Shown one piece after another: positions 44,481-53,669 of a DNA stretch of 64,000 bases. Position numbers and translations under genes: made by a program. The DNA lies in NCBI GenBank assembly GCA_944322715.1, contig CALUPT010000008.1:1-64000 (forward strand). Reading direction: 5' to 3'. This DNA is from an uncultured Bacteroidales bacterium. Lineage in GTDB: Bacteria; Bacteroidota; Bacteroidia; Bacteroidales; UBA932. The notes beneath the pieces are model-generated. The model saw only the letters and a list, made by a program, of their open reading frames with translations. It was not told where the DNA came from and searched no databases. How positions within the stretch are numbered: position 1 is the stretch's first letter; each line of letters starts with the position of its first letter.

Positions 44481-46055
44481 ATGTTTTCTAACAGGGACAT
44501 TAAACAGATCGAGGACCGTCACTCATCAGTAGAGACAGTCAGGGCGCAGGTGGAACGCTTCAGGAAAGGATTCCCGTGGATGAAAATCATCGCGCCGGCG
44601 ACTCCGGGAAACGGAATCGAAGTGCTCGACGAAAAACAGGAGGACGCTGCCATAAACTGCTACGAATCGGCAAAGATCGATGGCAAATGCAAGTTCGTGC
44701 CCGCATCAGGTGCGGCTTCAAGGATGTTCAAGGACCTTTTCAGCGGGCTCGACACCCTGAACGGCGGGAAGGATGTGGCGGAAGATTCACCTGCAGCACG
44801 GTTCGTGGCCCGCATCTGCAGTTTCGCCTTTTATGACAGGGACCTTTTCGGGACCCCGGAAGACACAGCGGCCAGCAGGCGCGACATTCTCGAAAAGACG
44901 CTTACCGATGCCGGATTGGGATACGGAGCAAAGCCTAAGGGCGTACTGAAATTCCACAGATACCCTGACGGAGAGATCCGCACGGCAATAGCGGAACACC
45001 TGGTGGAAGCCCAGGACTACATGAGAAATGCGGATGGAAGCGCCAACCTTGTAGTGACCATATCACCTGAACACCGCCAGCTTTTCGAGGAGGCGCTGGC
45101 ACAGGTAAAGGATGAATACGAGAAAAGGTACGGAGTGAAGTACAACGTTACCTTCACATATCAGGACAAGGCTACCGACACCATCGCAGTGGATGTGGAG
45201 AACAGGCCTTTCCGCACGGAAACGGACTCCCTGCTTTTCCGTCCTGCAGGACACGGAGCCCTCATACACAACCTAAACAGCCTGCAGGAAGAGATCGTGT
45301 CGATAAAGAACATAGACAACGTAGCTGTCGAGAAATTCCTGCCGGTCACGGCAAAATACAAGAAAGTCCTGCTCGGCAAGGCTGTCGAACTGAGGGACAA
45401 GATTTTCGGTTACCTCAGGGAGCTTGATGCCGCTACCGGGGATGCGATGGCACACGCACTGCCTCCTTTCATCCCGAGCCTTACACAGTCATACGATGAC
45501 AGGTACATGAGCCCCGAAGTGCAGAATCTGTGCAACGACATCGAGGAATTCCTCCTCAATGAACTTTGCATCAGGATGCCTGCGGCTCCTGACTGCAAGA
45601 AGAGAGTCGAAATGCTGCGCAGGAAACTCGACAGGCCGATCCGCGTCTGCGGAATGGTCAGGAACCAGGGAGAACCCGGAGGCGGGCCTTTCATCATCGA
45701 GGAGAAAGACGGTTCCACCTCGCTCCAGATCCTCGAAAGCGTGCAGATCAACATGTCGGATGAAAATGCGAAGTCAGCCCTTGCCGCAGCGACGCATTTC
45801 AACCCTGTCGACATAGTGTGCTGCCTGCACGATTACAAGGGAAACAGCTTCGATCTCACGGAATATGTGGATGAAGAAGCCGGATTCATCAGTTCCAAGA
45901 GCTATCAGGGACGCGAACTGAAGGCGCTCGAACTGCCGGGGCTGTGGAACGGATCCATGAGCGACTGGAACACCCTCTTTGTGGAAGTGCCGTTGGAGAC
46001 ATTCAATCCTGTCAAGGTCGTGCTCGACCTTCTCCGTCCCGCCCACCAGAACTGA
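44481..46055 (+). CDS. DUF4301 family protein
   Basis: A 524-residue protein of a Bacteroidetes-restricted family of unknown function. Features include PASGAASRMFKDLF near residue 75, a repeated Gly/Pro-rich stretch RNQGEPGGGPFI and a nucleotidyltransferase-like feel to the first half (GAASRM); this last is only an impression. No signal peptide or membrane helix is seen. It belongs to the recF-DUF721-pdxB-DUF4301-hydE run of genes. Confidence 0.85.
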   Translation: MFSNRDIKQIEDRHSSVETVRAQVERFRKGFPWMKIIAPATPGNGIEVLDEKQEDAAINCYESAKIDGKCKFVPASGAASRMFKDLFSGLDTLNGGKDVAEDSPAARFVARICSFAFYDRDLFGTPEDTAASRRDILEKTLTDAGLGYGAKPKGVLKFHRYPDGEIRTAIAEHLVEAQDYMRNADGSANLVVTISPEHRQLFEEALAQVKDEYEKRYGVKYNVTFTYQDKATDTIAVDVENRPFRTETDSLLFRPAGHGALIHNLNSLQEEIVSIKNIDNVAVEKFLPVTAKYKKVLLGKAVELRDKIFGYLRELDAATGDAMAHALPPFIPSLTQSYDDRYMSPEVQNLCNDIEEFLLNELCIRMPAAPDCKKRVEMLRRKLDRPIRVCGMVRNQGEPGGGPFIIEEKDGSTSLQILESVQINMSDENAKSALAAATHFNPVDIVCCLHDYKGNSFDLTEYVDEEAGFISSKSYQGRELKALELPGLWNGSMSDWNTLFVEVPLETFNPVKVVLDLLRPAHQN

Positions 46056-46062
46056 CATCCAA

Positions 46063-47175
46063 TTGGGTACGGAACTTGTCGATACGCTGGAAAGGGAGAA
46101 GAGACTGGATGCCGCAGGGTACCGGTCTCTTCTTGAATGCCGTGACCCTGATACGGTTGCATATCTGCACGAAACCGCCAGAAACACCGCCGTCAGGAGA
46201 TTCGGGCATGGCATATACGTCCGAGGCCTCATGGAATTCACGAATATATGCAGGAATGACTGCCTCTACTGCGGAATCAGGAAGAGCAACAGGAACATCC
46301 GCAGATACTGTCTGTCCGCAGAGGAGATACTCGGCAGATGCAGTTTCGGATACAGGCTCGGATTCAGGACATTCGTACTTCAGGGAGGAGAACTTCCCGA
46401 CGAGGCGGATGATTTTATCGGGAAGGTCTGCAGTCTGATTCACGGCAGGTTTCCGGACTGCGCCATCACCCTGTCTCTCGGAGAGAGGAGAGAGAAAAGC
46501 TACAGGAGATTCTTCAACGCCGGAGCCACGAGATACCTTCTCAGGCACGAGACACATAATCCGGATCATTATGCTATGCTGCATCCAGCCGGAATGTCCC
46601 TGGAAAACAGGCTCCGATGCATAGCCAGACTCAAAGCCATCGGGTACCAGACAGGGACAGGGATAATGGCAGGAAGCCCGTACCAGACCGTTGACAATAT
46701 AATCGAGGACATACAATACATCCAGGCGCTCCGGCCGCAAATGATAGGAATCGGACCGTTCATTCCGCACAAGGACACCCCTTTCGGAGGACTCTGCTAT
46801 GGAACGGAATACCGGAACCGGACAGTCGGCGGACCGGGGCCGGCGACAAGAGAGGCAGAGGACATGAGGCTGGAACTGACACTGAAACTCATATCCATCT
46901 TCCGGCTGATGTTTCCGGATGCCCTCATTCCAGCCACCACCGCACTGGCGACTGTTGCAAATGACGGCCGGGAAAAAGGGATCCTGTCAGGAGCCAATGT
47001 TGTAATGCCCAACCTCTCGCCTCCCTGGACAAGAGACAGTTACTCTCTGTATGACGACAAGGCCTCCTCTGGGAGTGAATCCGCCGAAGGCCTTGCTGAA
47101 CTTGAATCCAGGCTCGCGAGAATAGGATACCATATCGACTTCAGCCGTGGAGACTACTCTGAAAACTGCATCTGA
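46063..47175 (+). CDS. hydE: [FeFe]-hydrogenase maturase HydE
   Basis: A 370-residue radical-SAM enzyme that works on the H-cluster precursor. The cluster motif CRNDCLYC places Cys at 63, 67 and 70, followed by the typical RKSNRNIRRY. The TTG at 46063, 8 bp after the previous stop codon, is chosen: homologues begin with the same short LVDTLEREKRL region. The ATG at 45979 would add 28 unrelated residues overlapping the DUF4301 gene. The last 22 bp overlap the convergent TlpA gene. hydG and hydF lie 13.7 kb further on. Confidence 0.9.
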   Translation: MGTELVDTLEREKRLDAAGYRSLLECRDPDTVAYLHETARNTAVRRFGHGIYVRGLMEFTNICRNDCLYCGIRKSNRNIRRYCLSAEEILGRCSFGYRLGFRTFVLQGGELPDEADDFIGKVCSLIHGRFPDCAITLSLGERREKSYRRFFNAGATRYLLRHETHNPDHYAMLHPAGMSLENRLRCIARLKAIGYQTGTGIMAGSPYQTVDNIIEDIQYIQALRPQMIGIGPFIPHKDTPFGGLCYGTEYRNRTVGGPGPATREAEDMRLELTLKLISIFRLMFPDALIPATTALATVANDGREKGILSGANVVMPNLSPPWTRDSYSLYDDKASSGSESAEGLAELESRLARIGYHIDFSRGDYSENCI

Positions 47176-48299
47176 CTTCCAAGAAGATCCTTGATGGCCT
47201 CCTCCAGGGCTTTCCCGTGAATGTTCACCAGAGAGATTATTCCGTGCCTGTCTATCAGGACTACATACGGAATCGCATGCACTGCATAGGCTTTCGAAGA
47301 CGCAGAACCGAACCCTTCAAGGGTGGACCACTGCGGCCATGGCATCTTTTCTTCATCCAACGCCTTCTCCCACTCTCCCCTGCGTGTATCAAGAGACACG
47401 CTGACCATTTCAAGGCCAGCTTTATGATATGTCTCATATAGACGCTTCAGTTCAGGTATCTCATTTCTGCAGGGACGGCACCACGAAGCCCAGAAAACCA
47501 GAAGAGTCACATTTCCTGAACCAGCTATCTGAGAGAATCTCCTTTCAGAGCCATCCCTAGCCAACGACATAAAATCGACATAGGGGTTTCCTTCACGTGA
47601 TGATATCCTGGCTGACTCTGCCGCCTTACGTTCCGCCTCCATACGTTCAGTCCTGGCCTTATCCATCGCCACATATTCAGGAGCTATACATTTCACCGTA
47701 GAAGAATACAGGGAATCTCCGTAGAACCCCTCCGCTCTGCTGAAAAAGACTGTTGCCCCGACACGGGAATCCGCATATTTCCTGACAAAAGCCACAATAT
47801 CCGGTCTTGTCTCATTGTAGAAGAAGCGGATCGAATCCGACATTGATGTCCTTCCGGCATACTCTATGGATTTTGACCTGGCCTGTCGTTGCGGAGACAA
47901 TATATATTTCTCATAATCGGTATTGGCCGGAGTTCCGGACACCTTGACGCCATCTGCCTCGTATATAAGTTCCACTCTGCCCGGTTCGACTACACAAGAA
48001 GCCTGTGGAAGATCATAATAGAACTCCGTATGCCCTGACACGCCTTTCGGTTCAAATTCAAATATCGCAATAAACGGTTCTTCTGATATCCTGTATGTGA
48101 ATCCATATCGGCCTCCGGATATGACGGTGCTGTCCAGGACTGTATTTTCAGAATATTCTACAGGATGCTTCCTGATCATATACACGGTCACTCCGTCATA
48201 GTCTTCCGAACCGATTTCTGCCTCTACAGTGAAATTCCGGCTGCACGAAGAAAGAATCACTGACAGCGACAGGAAAAACAATATATTACGTCCCATCAT
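47154..48299 (-). CDS. TlpA-type thioredoxin lipoprotein with DUF4369-like N-terminus
   Basis: A 381-residue lipoprotein; the signal ends SVILSSCS with Cys 19. Residues 20-115 resemble the DUF4369 beta domain, then a helical region, and the last 140 residues form a thioredoxin fold with WASWCRPC (Cys 274 and Cys 277). It is likely a periplasmic or surface thiol reductase. It overlaps the S41 protease gene by 4 bp and is the last gene of the SusC-SusD operon. Confidence 0.85.
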   Translation of the reverse strand: MMGRNILFFLSLSVILSSCSRNFTVEAEIGSEDYDGVTVYMIRKHPVEYSENTVLDSTVISGGRYGFTYRISEEPFIAIFEFEPKGVSGHTEFYYDLPQASCVVEPGRVELIYEADGVKVSGTPANTDYEKYILSPQRQARSKSIEYAGRTSMSDSIRFFYNETRPDIVAFVRKYADSRVGATVFFSRAEGFYGDSLYSSTVKCIAPEYVAMDKARTERMEAERKAAESARISSREGNPYVDFMSLARDGSERRFSQIAGSGNVTLLVFWASWCRPCRNEIPELKRLYETYHKAGLEMVSVSLDTRRGEWEKALDEEKMPWPQWSTLEGFGSASSKAYAVHAIPYVVLIDRHGIISLVNIHGKALEEAIKDLLGSQMQFSE

Positions 48300-49630
48300 T
48301 TCAAGATATTGTCATATTCATCGCTCCTTATGATCTCCAGGGCGCGGATCACAGAAGGACTTGCCGTGTTGAGTATCCTGTAATATATGTTGTGGTCATC
48401 CGGATAGAGCGCCCTGGCAAGCAATGCTTTCAGCTGGGTCTTCACCGCCGGTGCAGTACGTTCGTATTCCTGGCCTGGACAGGTGATACCCGCTCCTTCC
48501 GCCATCCCTACCATTTCCGAAAACATCTCTTCCTCTCCATTAAATTTTCTGAAAAAGATATCGGAAGTTCTGTATTTCTTCAGCAGGGCATCTCTGTTCC
48601 TTTCCAGATACGAAGCAGCCTCCATTTTCTGCATTCCGTTGAAAGCAAGATTATAATACCATTCAGTCATAAAAGTCGTATCGCGCGGCACCTGTACATC
48701 CACACCGATACCTCCATCGGAATGCAGTTCCCTTCCTTTCAGAAGAGACCTGTAGACAAGCGTCGGGTCAGCATATACCCTGCCGTATCCTTCATAAGGC
48801 TTCTGTATCTGCATCCCAGATGGCGTCAGATAACGTGCAACAGTAATCCTCAGCGCAGAACCATCTTCAAACGGAAGCGTCTCCTGGATCAGTCCCTTAC
48901 CGAAAGTAGGACTGCCCACAAGGACCGCACGGTCCCAGTCACGAAGCGCTCCGGCAAGGATTTCTGCTGCAGACATCGTCCTGTCGTCTACAAGCAGTAC
49001 AAGCCTGCCTTTCTCAAAACAGCCATCGATCTGTGCTGAAGCCGTCCGGGTAGGGATATGCGCTCCTGATGTAGTGACTATTGTCTTGTCCCCGTCAAGG
49101 AACTCATCCGCGACTGCGACTGCGGACTCGAAAAATCCGCCCGGATTGCCCTGCAGGTCAAGGACAAGGTTTTTCATACCCTGTTTCCTGAGTTCCGACA
49201 CTGCTGACCTGAATTCATCCAGAGTATGCTCTGCAAACATCGTAAGACATATATATCCGGTCCCGCTCTTCTTATCAGCGATATATGCTGTCCGGACTGT
49301 TCCGGATGCACCGCCCTGAATGCCGGAAGATTCACCCGCATTGGCCGCATTCACGGGAAATGCCGAAGGATCTCCGGCGGTCGGACCGAGAAGAGCCGCT
49401 TCACTGGCCATCACTTCCTCCGGAGTCAGGTAGGCGGAAAAGGGATCCAGTTCATTCATAGCCCTGGCTATCATCCCGTCCACGAATGATGCCTTGTCGA
49501 CAGTATCGACATACATGTTCATGATGGCATACATTGTCATATTCAGTTTCTCTTCCGGTGATTTCTGCGCTCTGGAAGAAATACTGGACAAGGACAGCAG
49601 GACTGCCGCACACAAGACAAAACGTTTCAT
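48296..49630 (-). CDS. S41-family protease without visible PDZ domain
   Basis: A 444-residue C-terminal-processing-type protease with a signal peptide ending SSRAQ. The catalytic Ser 220 is in RTMSAAEILAG and the catalytic Lys 245 in TFGKG, 25 residues later as in the family. The N-terminal helical part with DPFSAYLTPEE leads almost directly to the protease core; the PDZ domain usually placed between them is replaced by a short Ala/Gly/Ser-rich linker. A C-terminal extension of about 130 residues follows. It lies 2 bp after the upstream TlpA gene. Confidence 0.85.
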   Translation of the reverse strand: MKRFVLCAAVLLSLSSISSRAQKSPEEKLNMTMYAIMNMYVDTVDKASFVDGMIARAMNELDPFSAYLTPEEVMASEAALLGPTAGDPSAFPVNAANAGESSGIQGGASGTVRTAYIADKKSGTGYICLTMFAEHTLDEFRSAVSELRKQGMKNLVLDLQGNPGGFFESAVAVADEFLDGDKTIVTTSGAHIPTRTASAQIDGCFEKGRLVLLVDDRTMSAAEILAGALRDWDRAVLVGSPTFGKGLIQETLPFEDGSALRITVARYLTPSGMQIQKPYEGYGRVYADPTLVYRSLLKGRELHSDGGIGVDVQVPRDTTFMTEWYYNLAFNGMQKMEAASYLERNRDALLKKYRTSDIFFRKFNGEEEMFSEMVGMAEGAGITCPGQEYERTAPAVKTQLKALLARALYPDDHNIYYRILNTASPSVIRALEIIRSDEYDNILK

Positions 49631-49632
49631 AA

Positions 49633-51042
49633 CTATTCGTTCTTCAAGATTTCTATGACAGCCGAGATCTCATCCATAAGCCCGCTCGGGCTGCCGCCAT
49701 AACCTTCTGCGATATAGCGCACCCTCCCGTTTTTCAATACGGCTTTCTGCGGGATTCCCGATGTCCCGTGAATGATGCTTCTGTAGACTTTGTCATATCC
49801 ATTGCTCCCATCCCTGCAAGAATCCAGCAGGACTGTCATATCATGATAATTACCTCTCTTCCAGATTCTTCTGATCCTAGCTTTGTCTGGTTCATCCTGG
49901 GTGCAGACAAAGAAGAAATGGACATTGTCATCATCCGCATACTTATCCACAGCCAACTGCATCCCCGAAAGGGCAGCAATGCAAGGAGCACACCAGGTAG
50001 CCCAGAAGTCCAGCACAATTATGTCATCCGGGCCATATTCGGAAGAATCCACTTTCTTCCCCTGCATAGAAGTGAGGATGAAGTGCTCATACGGCTCATC
50101 GGTCATCCCCTTCTGTACATCTCTAATCAGGTTTTCTTTCGCCTTTTCTGTCTTGAGTGATGAATAGTATTCATCGAAAGTGGCAGACGGCTTCGGATCG
50201 AGAGAATCGTAATGGTCACCCAGCATAGAGAATAGTTTCGGCGTAAGCCTTCCTACAGCAGCAGAACCGATGACGGCATTCACCGCCTCCTTGTCCCGTC
50301 CCAGTTCCTCAAGTGCCATCACGTATGCTTCATTTCCTGCCGGATACTGATCATACCTGTCCTCTTCATTGATCTTTTCCATACATTTCACCGCATCCGC
50401 AGGCCGTCCGCTTCTCTGAAGGACTTCTGTCTGGACTGCAAGATAATATTTCATAGATTCAGCGCCTGACCGTATTGCACCATCAGAATACATATCCACA
50501 TCCGCATCTTTCTTGGCATACATTTCATCGATGATATCCTGTGCAATATCCACATATTCGCGAGGGTCTACCGGAACTTTCATTATATAGAACATAGGGC
50601 CGTGGGAATAAAGATCAACCAGCATGGTATATGTCATCTCAGGCAGGACTTCACGAAGTTTATCCCACTGCTTTGAGGCATATAGATACTTGGCATATCC
50701 ACGATAGAAATTCATATATACAAAACCCTGGCTGTCAGGATGCGCCAGCCAGTCTGACAAAGGGAACTCCTTTCTGAAAGAATCGCACAATGCCATATAC
50801 TCCACGGTATCGGCAGCTGCGTTGACCGATTCGGCAGCATACCTTCGGGCAAACATTCCTTTAGGATATTTCCTGAAAAGTTCGGTCTTCAAGGCATCTG
50901 CCCTGACTGTATCCTTGTCCCTGTAAAGAGCCATGTAATAGTCGGAAGACAATTTCTCCTCTTCTGTCTTCACATCCTGTGCTGCAGAAGAGAATACAGC
51001 CGCCATAAAGAAAAAGGCTGCAAGTATTATCCTTTTGTTCAT
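49633..51042 (-). CDS. TlpA-type thioredoxin protein with large N-terminal domain
   Basis: A 469-residue secreted protein (signal ending FSSAAQ). Residues 25-310 are helical, TPR-like, with no domain I recognise; the rest is a thioredoxin domain with WATWCAPC (Cys 351 and Cys 354) and the cis-Pro motif near GIPQKAV. Its C-terminal half is clearly paralogous to the protein at 57159. Met at 51042 is chosen because a good signal peptide begins there. Confidence 0.8.
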   Translation of the reverse strand: MNKRIILAAFFFMAAVFSSAAQDVKTEEEKLSSDYYMALYRDKDTVRADALKTELFRKYPKGMFARRYAAESVNAAADTVEYMALCDSFRKEFPLSDWLAHPDSQGFVYMNFYRGYAKYLYASKQWDKLREVLPEMTYTMLVDLYSHGPMFYIMKVPVDPREYVDIAQDIIDEMYAKKDADVDMYSDGAIRSGAESMKYYLAVQTEVLQRSGRPADAVKCMEKINEEDRYDQYPAGNEAYVMALEELGRDKEAVNAVIGSAAVGRLTPKLFSMLGDHYDSLDPKPSATFDEYYSSLKTEKAKENLIRDVQKGMTDEPYEHFILTSMQGKKVDSSEYGPDDIIVLDFWATWCAPCIAALSGMQLAVDKYADDDNVHFFFVCTQDEPDKARIRRIWKRGNYHDMTVLLDSCRDGSNGYDKVYRSIIHGTSGIPQKAVLKNGRVRYIAEGYGGSPSGLMDEISAVIEILKNE

Positions 51043-51125
51043 GTCCTGTCTTGAAAAATTACAAACCATAATTTAAAACGACGAGATCGGCATGGAAAGC
51101 TGTCAGCCGATGCATCACAACCGGA

Positions 51126-52106
51126 TCATTCAGTAGCGATTGCTCTCAAGTCAATACCGTAATTGTCCTTATAGTAATCCAGTATAATGTTCCACTTGGT
51201 CGCCACAGTCTCATATTTCAGAAACTCGGCCGCTTCCTCATCCGTAGCGTTCAGTATCTGGGCAATGTAATAATTGAAATCATTGGATCTCGGATCACTT
51301 GAAGACCAGGTATCGTTGGTCTCTGAATACTTCATGTAGATTTCATTGTATACGCTGTATCCATACTGGCTGTAATTAGGGATGAAACCTCGGTTGCGGA
51401 GAGCTTCCAGCTGCTCGGGAGTATATTCATAAGAATATGTTGTCGGATTGTATGTCATCTCGGGCTTTGTTGTATAATCCGATACAGTATAGAATTCTGT
51501 CGGTGTAGTCAGCACGCCTGACGATACGTATTCTGTCCATAAAGCAGTAATCAAGGCTATTTTCTTTGATTTCAGGGCCGCCTCGTCAAGAGAAGCCACG
51601 GTACTCATACCGCCAAGGACAATGAAATTCTCCCCGATATAGTAATCCGCAGGATATTTCCGGATATCCCCTCCGCCGAAATCCCTTTCAACATAATACT
51701 CCTCCACAATATACATCCTGTAAGGCGCTCCACCGGTTTTCATAAAATCATCAGGGAAATATCTCCACCATATCTTGTCGAGATAGTCAAGCATATCACC
51801 CACATAGGAAGGATCACCTTCAGTATACTTATTTACCCTGTCGCCTGTAGAAGCGTTACCTGATATCTGCTGCCAGAAAATATCATCGGCATCAATCTTA
51901 TAGAGCAGATAAGACCCCCATTTCTCATATATGTCCATAATACGGGCATTGTCTTCTTCGGATGCCCCTTCCTGAGGGAGGGAATAGCCTGTATCGATGT
52001 CCAGCGGATCACCGATCGGAACATCCTTGCTGCAGGAAGGAATGACTGTCATCATCACCATTACGGAGCAGACTGCCGCCGCAAGGTTGAATATGTTATC
52101 TTTCAT
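51126..52106 (-). CDS. SusCD-linked lipoprotein, metallohydrolase-like but lacking HExxH
   Basis: A 326-residue lipoprotein (VIPSC, Cys 25). Position after SusD, spacing and the C-terminal pattern (RNRGFIPNYSQY, then KWNIILDYYKDNYGIDL) resemble the substrate-import-associated zinc metallohydrolase lipoproteins of TonB/SusD loci. Those have HExxH in the middle; here the equivalent region reads ALWTEYVSS around residues 188-196 and has no His. It is probably catalytically inactive, perhaps a surface binding protein. The family assignment is from recalled patterns. Confidence 0.6.
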   Translation of the reverse strand: MKDNIFNLAAAVCSVMVMMTVIPSCSKDVPIGDPLDIDTGYSLPQEGASEEDNARIMDIYEKWGSYLLYKIDADDIFWQQISGNASTGDRVNKYTEGDPSYVGDMLDYLDKIWWRYFPDDFMKTGGAPYRMYIVEEYYVERDFGGGDIRKYPADYYIGENFIVLGGMSTVASLDEAALKSKKIALITALWTEYVSSGVLTTPTEFYTVSDYTTKPEMTYNPTTYSYEYTPEQLEALRNRGFIPNYSQYGYSVYNEIYMKYSETNDTWSSSDPRSNDFNYYIAQILNATDEEAAEFLKYETVATKWNIILDYYKDNYGIDLRAIATE

Positions 52107-52132
52107 AATACTTGTCTTTATTATCGATTAAA

Positions 52133-53650
52133 TTATTCCGTTACTGCAACTCCCTGACGCTGCGCTCCGTTCCTGCACTCATTCTGGACAAGTGCACGGT
52201 TCTGCTCCAGCAGACAGCTAGGAAGGGGAAGCGTATACATAGGGTCGTTATGCTGAAGAGTATAGACGAATTCCTGGCCACCCTGCTCCGCCTTATAGAT
52301 ATGGGTGATTTCCGGCATTCCCTGACGGCGGAGGTCGAACCATCTGTGTCCTTCGAAGCACAGTTCCTTTCTCCTTTCCGTCCTGATGGCATCCAGAAGT
52401 TCATCTCCAGCGAGGGTGACAGCGGAGTATCCGGTTATCCTTGTCGCCCTGAAATCATTCAGCATCTGCAGTGCAGCCGCATCGTTCCCGAGCAGAGCCT
52501 CTGCCTCCATCCTGTTCAGGACAGCCTCGGATGTCCTTATCGCCTGGCACAGATTAGAGGAGCCGTATGGCTTGTACATCACGAAATTTGAATTGTTGGT
52601 CTCCCATTCCGGAGCTCCAAGATTGAACATTTTGTATCGCAGATCAGAGGATGAATCCCACAGAGCCTGAAAGTCAGGGTTCATCCCTGACTTGTAACCG
52701 ATATTGTCCACCCTGGTGGACGCTCCGAAAATCCAAAGCACTTCCGGATTGGTATAATCAAAAGGATTGTACTGGTACGGGATATTGTCCGGATCGAATT
52801 CCGTCGTAAGGTTCATCAGTCTGATACCGTAATCCATAGCCTTCTCCACTTCATTGACACAGTCCTGGTAACGGTCCATATAGAGGTACACTCTGGACAG
52901 GAGTATATGTATTACCGGCTGGTTTATCCTGTAGTTCTGAGCTATATATTCAAGCGGGTCCATAAGTCTGGCGGCTTCGACCAGATCCGGGACAATAACA
53001 TCCTCGTAGGCCTGTGCGACTGTCGACCTGGCAATCGGCTCGTTGCTGAGATTGGCATCCAGTTTCAGCGGTACACCGAGGGCGTCCCTGTTATAGTTAT
53101 ACGGCTCGCCATAAATATTGACAAGCTGAAAATAAAGCATCGCCCGTATGGCAAGAGCCTCCGCCTTCACCCTGTCTCTCTGCTCATCGCTTCCTATGGC
53201 TGTGTCGATAAGATCCAGGACAGCATTGCAGCCCTTGATTTTCTGGTAGAACTGATAGTACATTGTCTCGGATGCATTTTCATTTATACGCTCCTGGTAT
53301 CCGTTGAAATCGCACATGTCAGGCTGCCACTGATAATACGGGGCAACGGCCACAGTCTGCTCGTTACCGGCATAATAGTCTGGCGGAAAGACAGTTACTT
53401 CTCCCGTATTCCCGTCAGGCATAGAATTGGAATAGTTCAGCATCTGGGCACAGTCATCATCCAGGTATTCAAGGATTGAAATATCCGGGCCGTTATTGTC
53501 AGGATAGCCGGAGCCGAGGAGCAGTTCGGAGAAATCCTCTGTAGTCTTCGGTATCATCTCACTCTGGGACTCTTCCTGAAGGAAGCTGCACCCGCTGAAG
53601 GCGACTGCTACAGTGCAGCCTGCCAATATTGTATAAATTCTTTTTTTCAT
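52133..53650 (-). CDS. SusD/RagB-family outer membrane lipoprotein
   Basis: A 505-residue SusD-like lipoprotein; the signal ends AFSGC with Cys 21. The helical TPR scaffold is visible in the middle (KAEALAIRAMLYFQLVNIYG) and the C-terminal region ERRKELCFEGHRWFDLRRQG is the family hallmark. It forms the lid over its SusC transporter. It starts 19 bp after susC. The ligand is unknown; no glycoside hydrolases are near, which argues against a glycan. Confidence 0.95.
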   Translation of the reverse strand: MKKRIYTILAGCTVAVAFSGCSFLQEESQSEMIPKTTEDFSELLLGSGYPDNNGPDISILEYLDDDCAQMLNYSNSMPDGNTGEVTVFPPDYYAGNEQTVAVAPYYQWQPDMCDFNGYQERINENASETMYYQFYQKIKGCNAVLDLIDTAIGSDEQRDRVKAEALAIRAMLYFQLVNIYGEPYNYNRDALGVPLKLDANLSNEPIARSTVAQAYEDVIVPDLVEAARLMDPLEYIAQNYRINQPVIHILLSRVYLYMDRYQDCVNEVEKAMDYGIRLMNLTTEFDPDNIPYQYNPFDYTNPEVLWIFGASTRVDNIGYKSGMNPDFQALWDSSSDLRYKMFNLGAPEWETNNSNFVMYKPYGSSNLCQAIRTSEAVLNRMEAEALLGNDAAALQMLNDFRATRITGYSAVTLAGDELLDAIRTERRKELCFEGHRWFDLRRQGMPEITHIYKAEQGGQEFVYTLQHNDPMYTLPLPSCLLEQNRALVQNECRNGAQRQGVAVTE

Positions 53651-53669
53651 ATCTTCATCAAAATCATCA

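Noticed and set aside
43389..44522. A 377-codon frame opposite pdxB.
   Set aside because: Shadow frame; pdxB shows full family motifs on the other strand.
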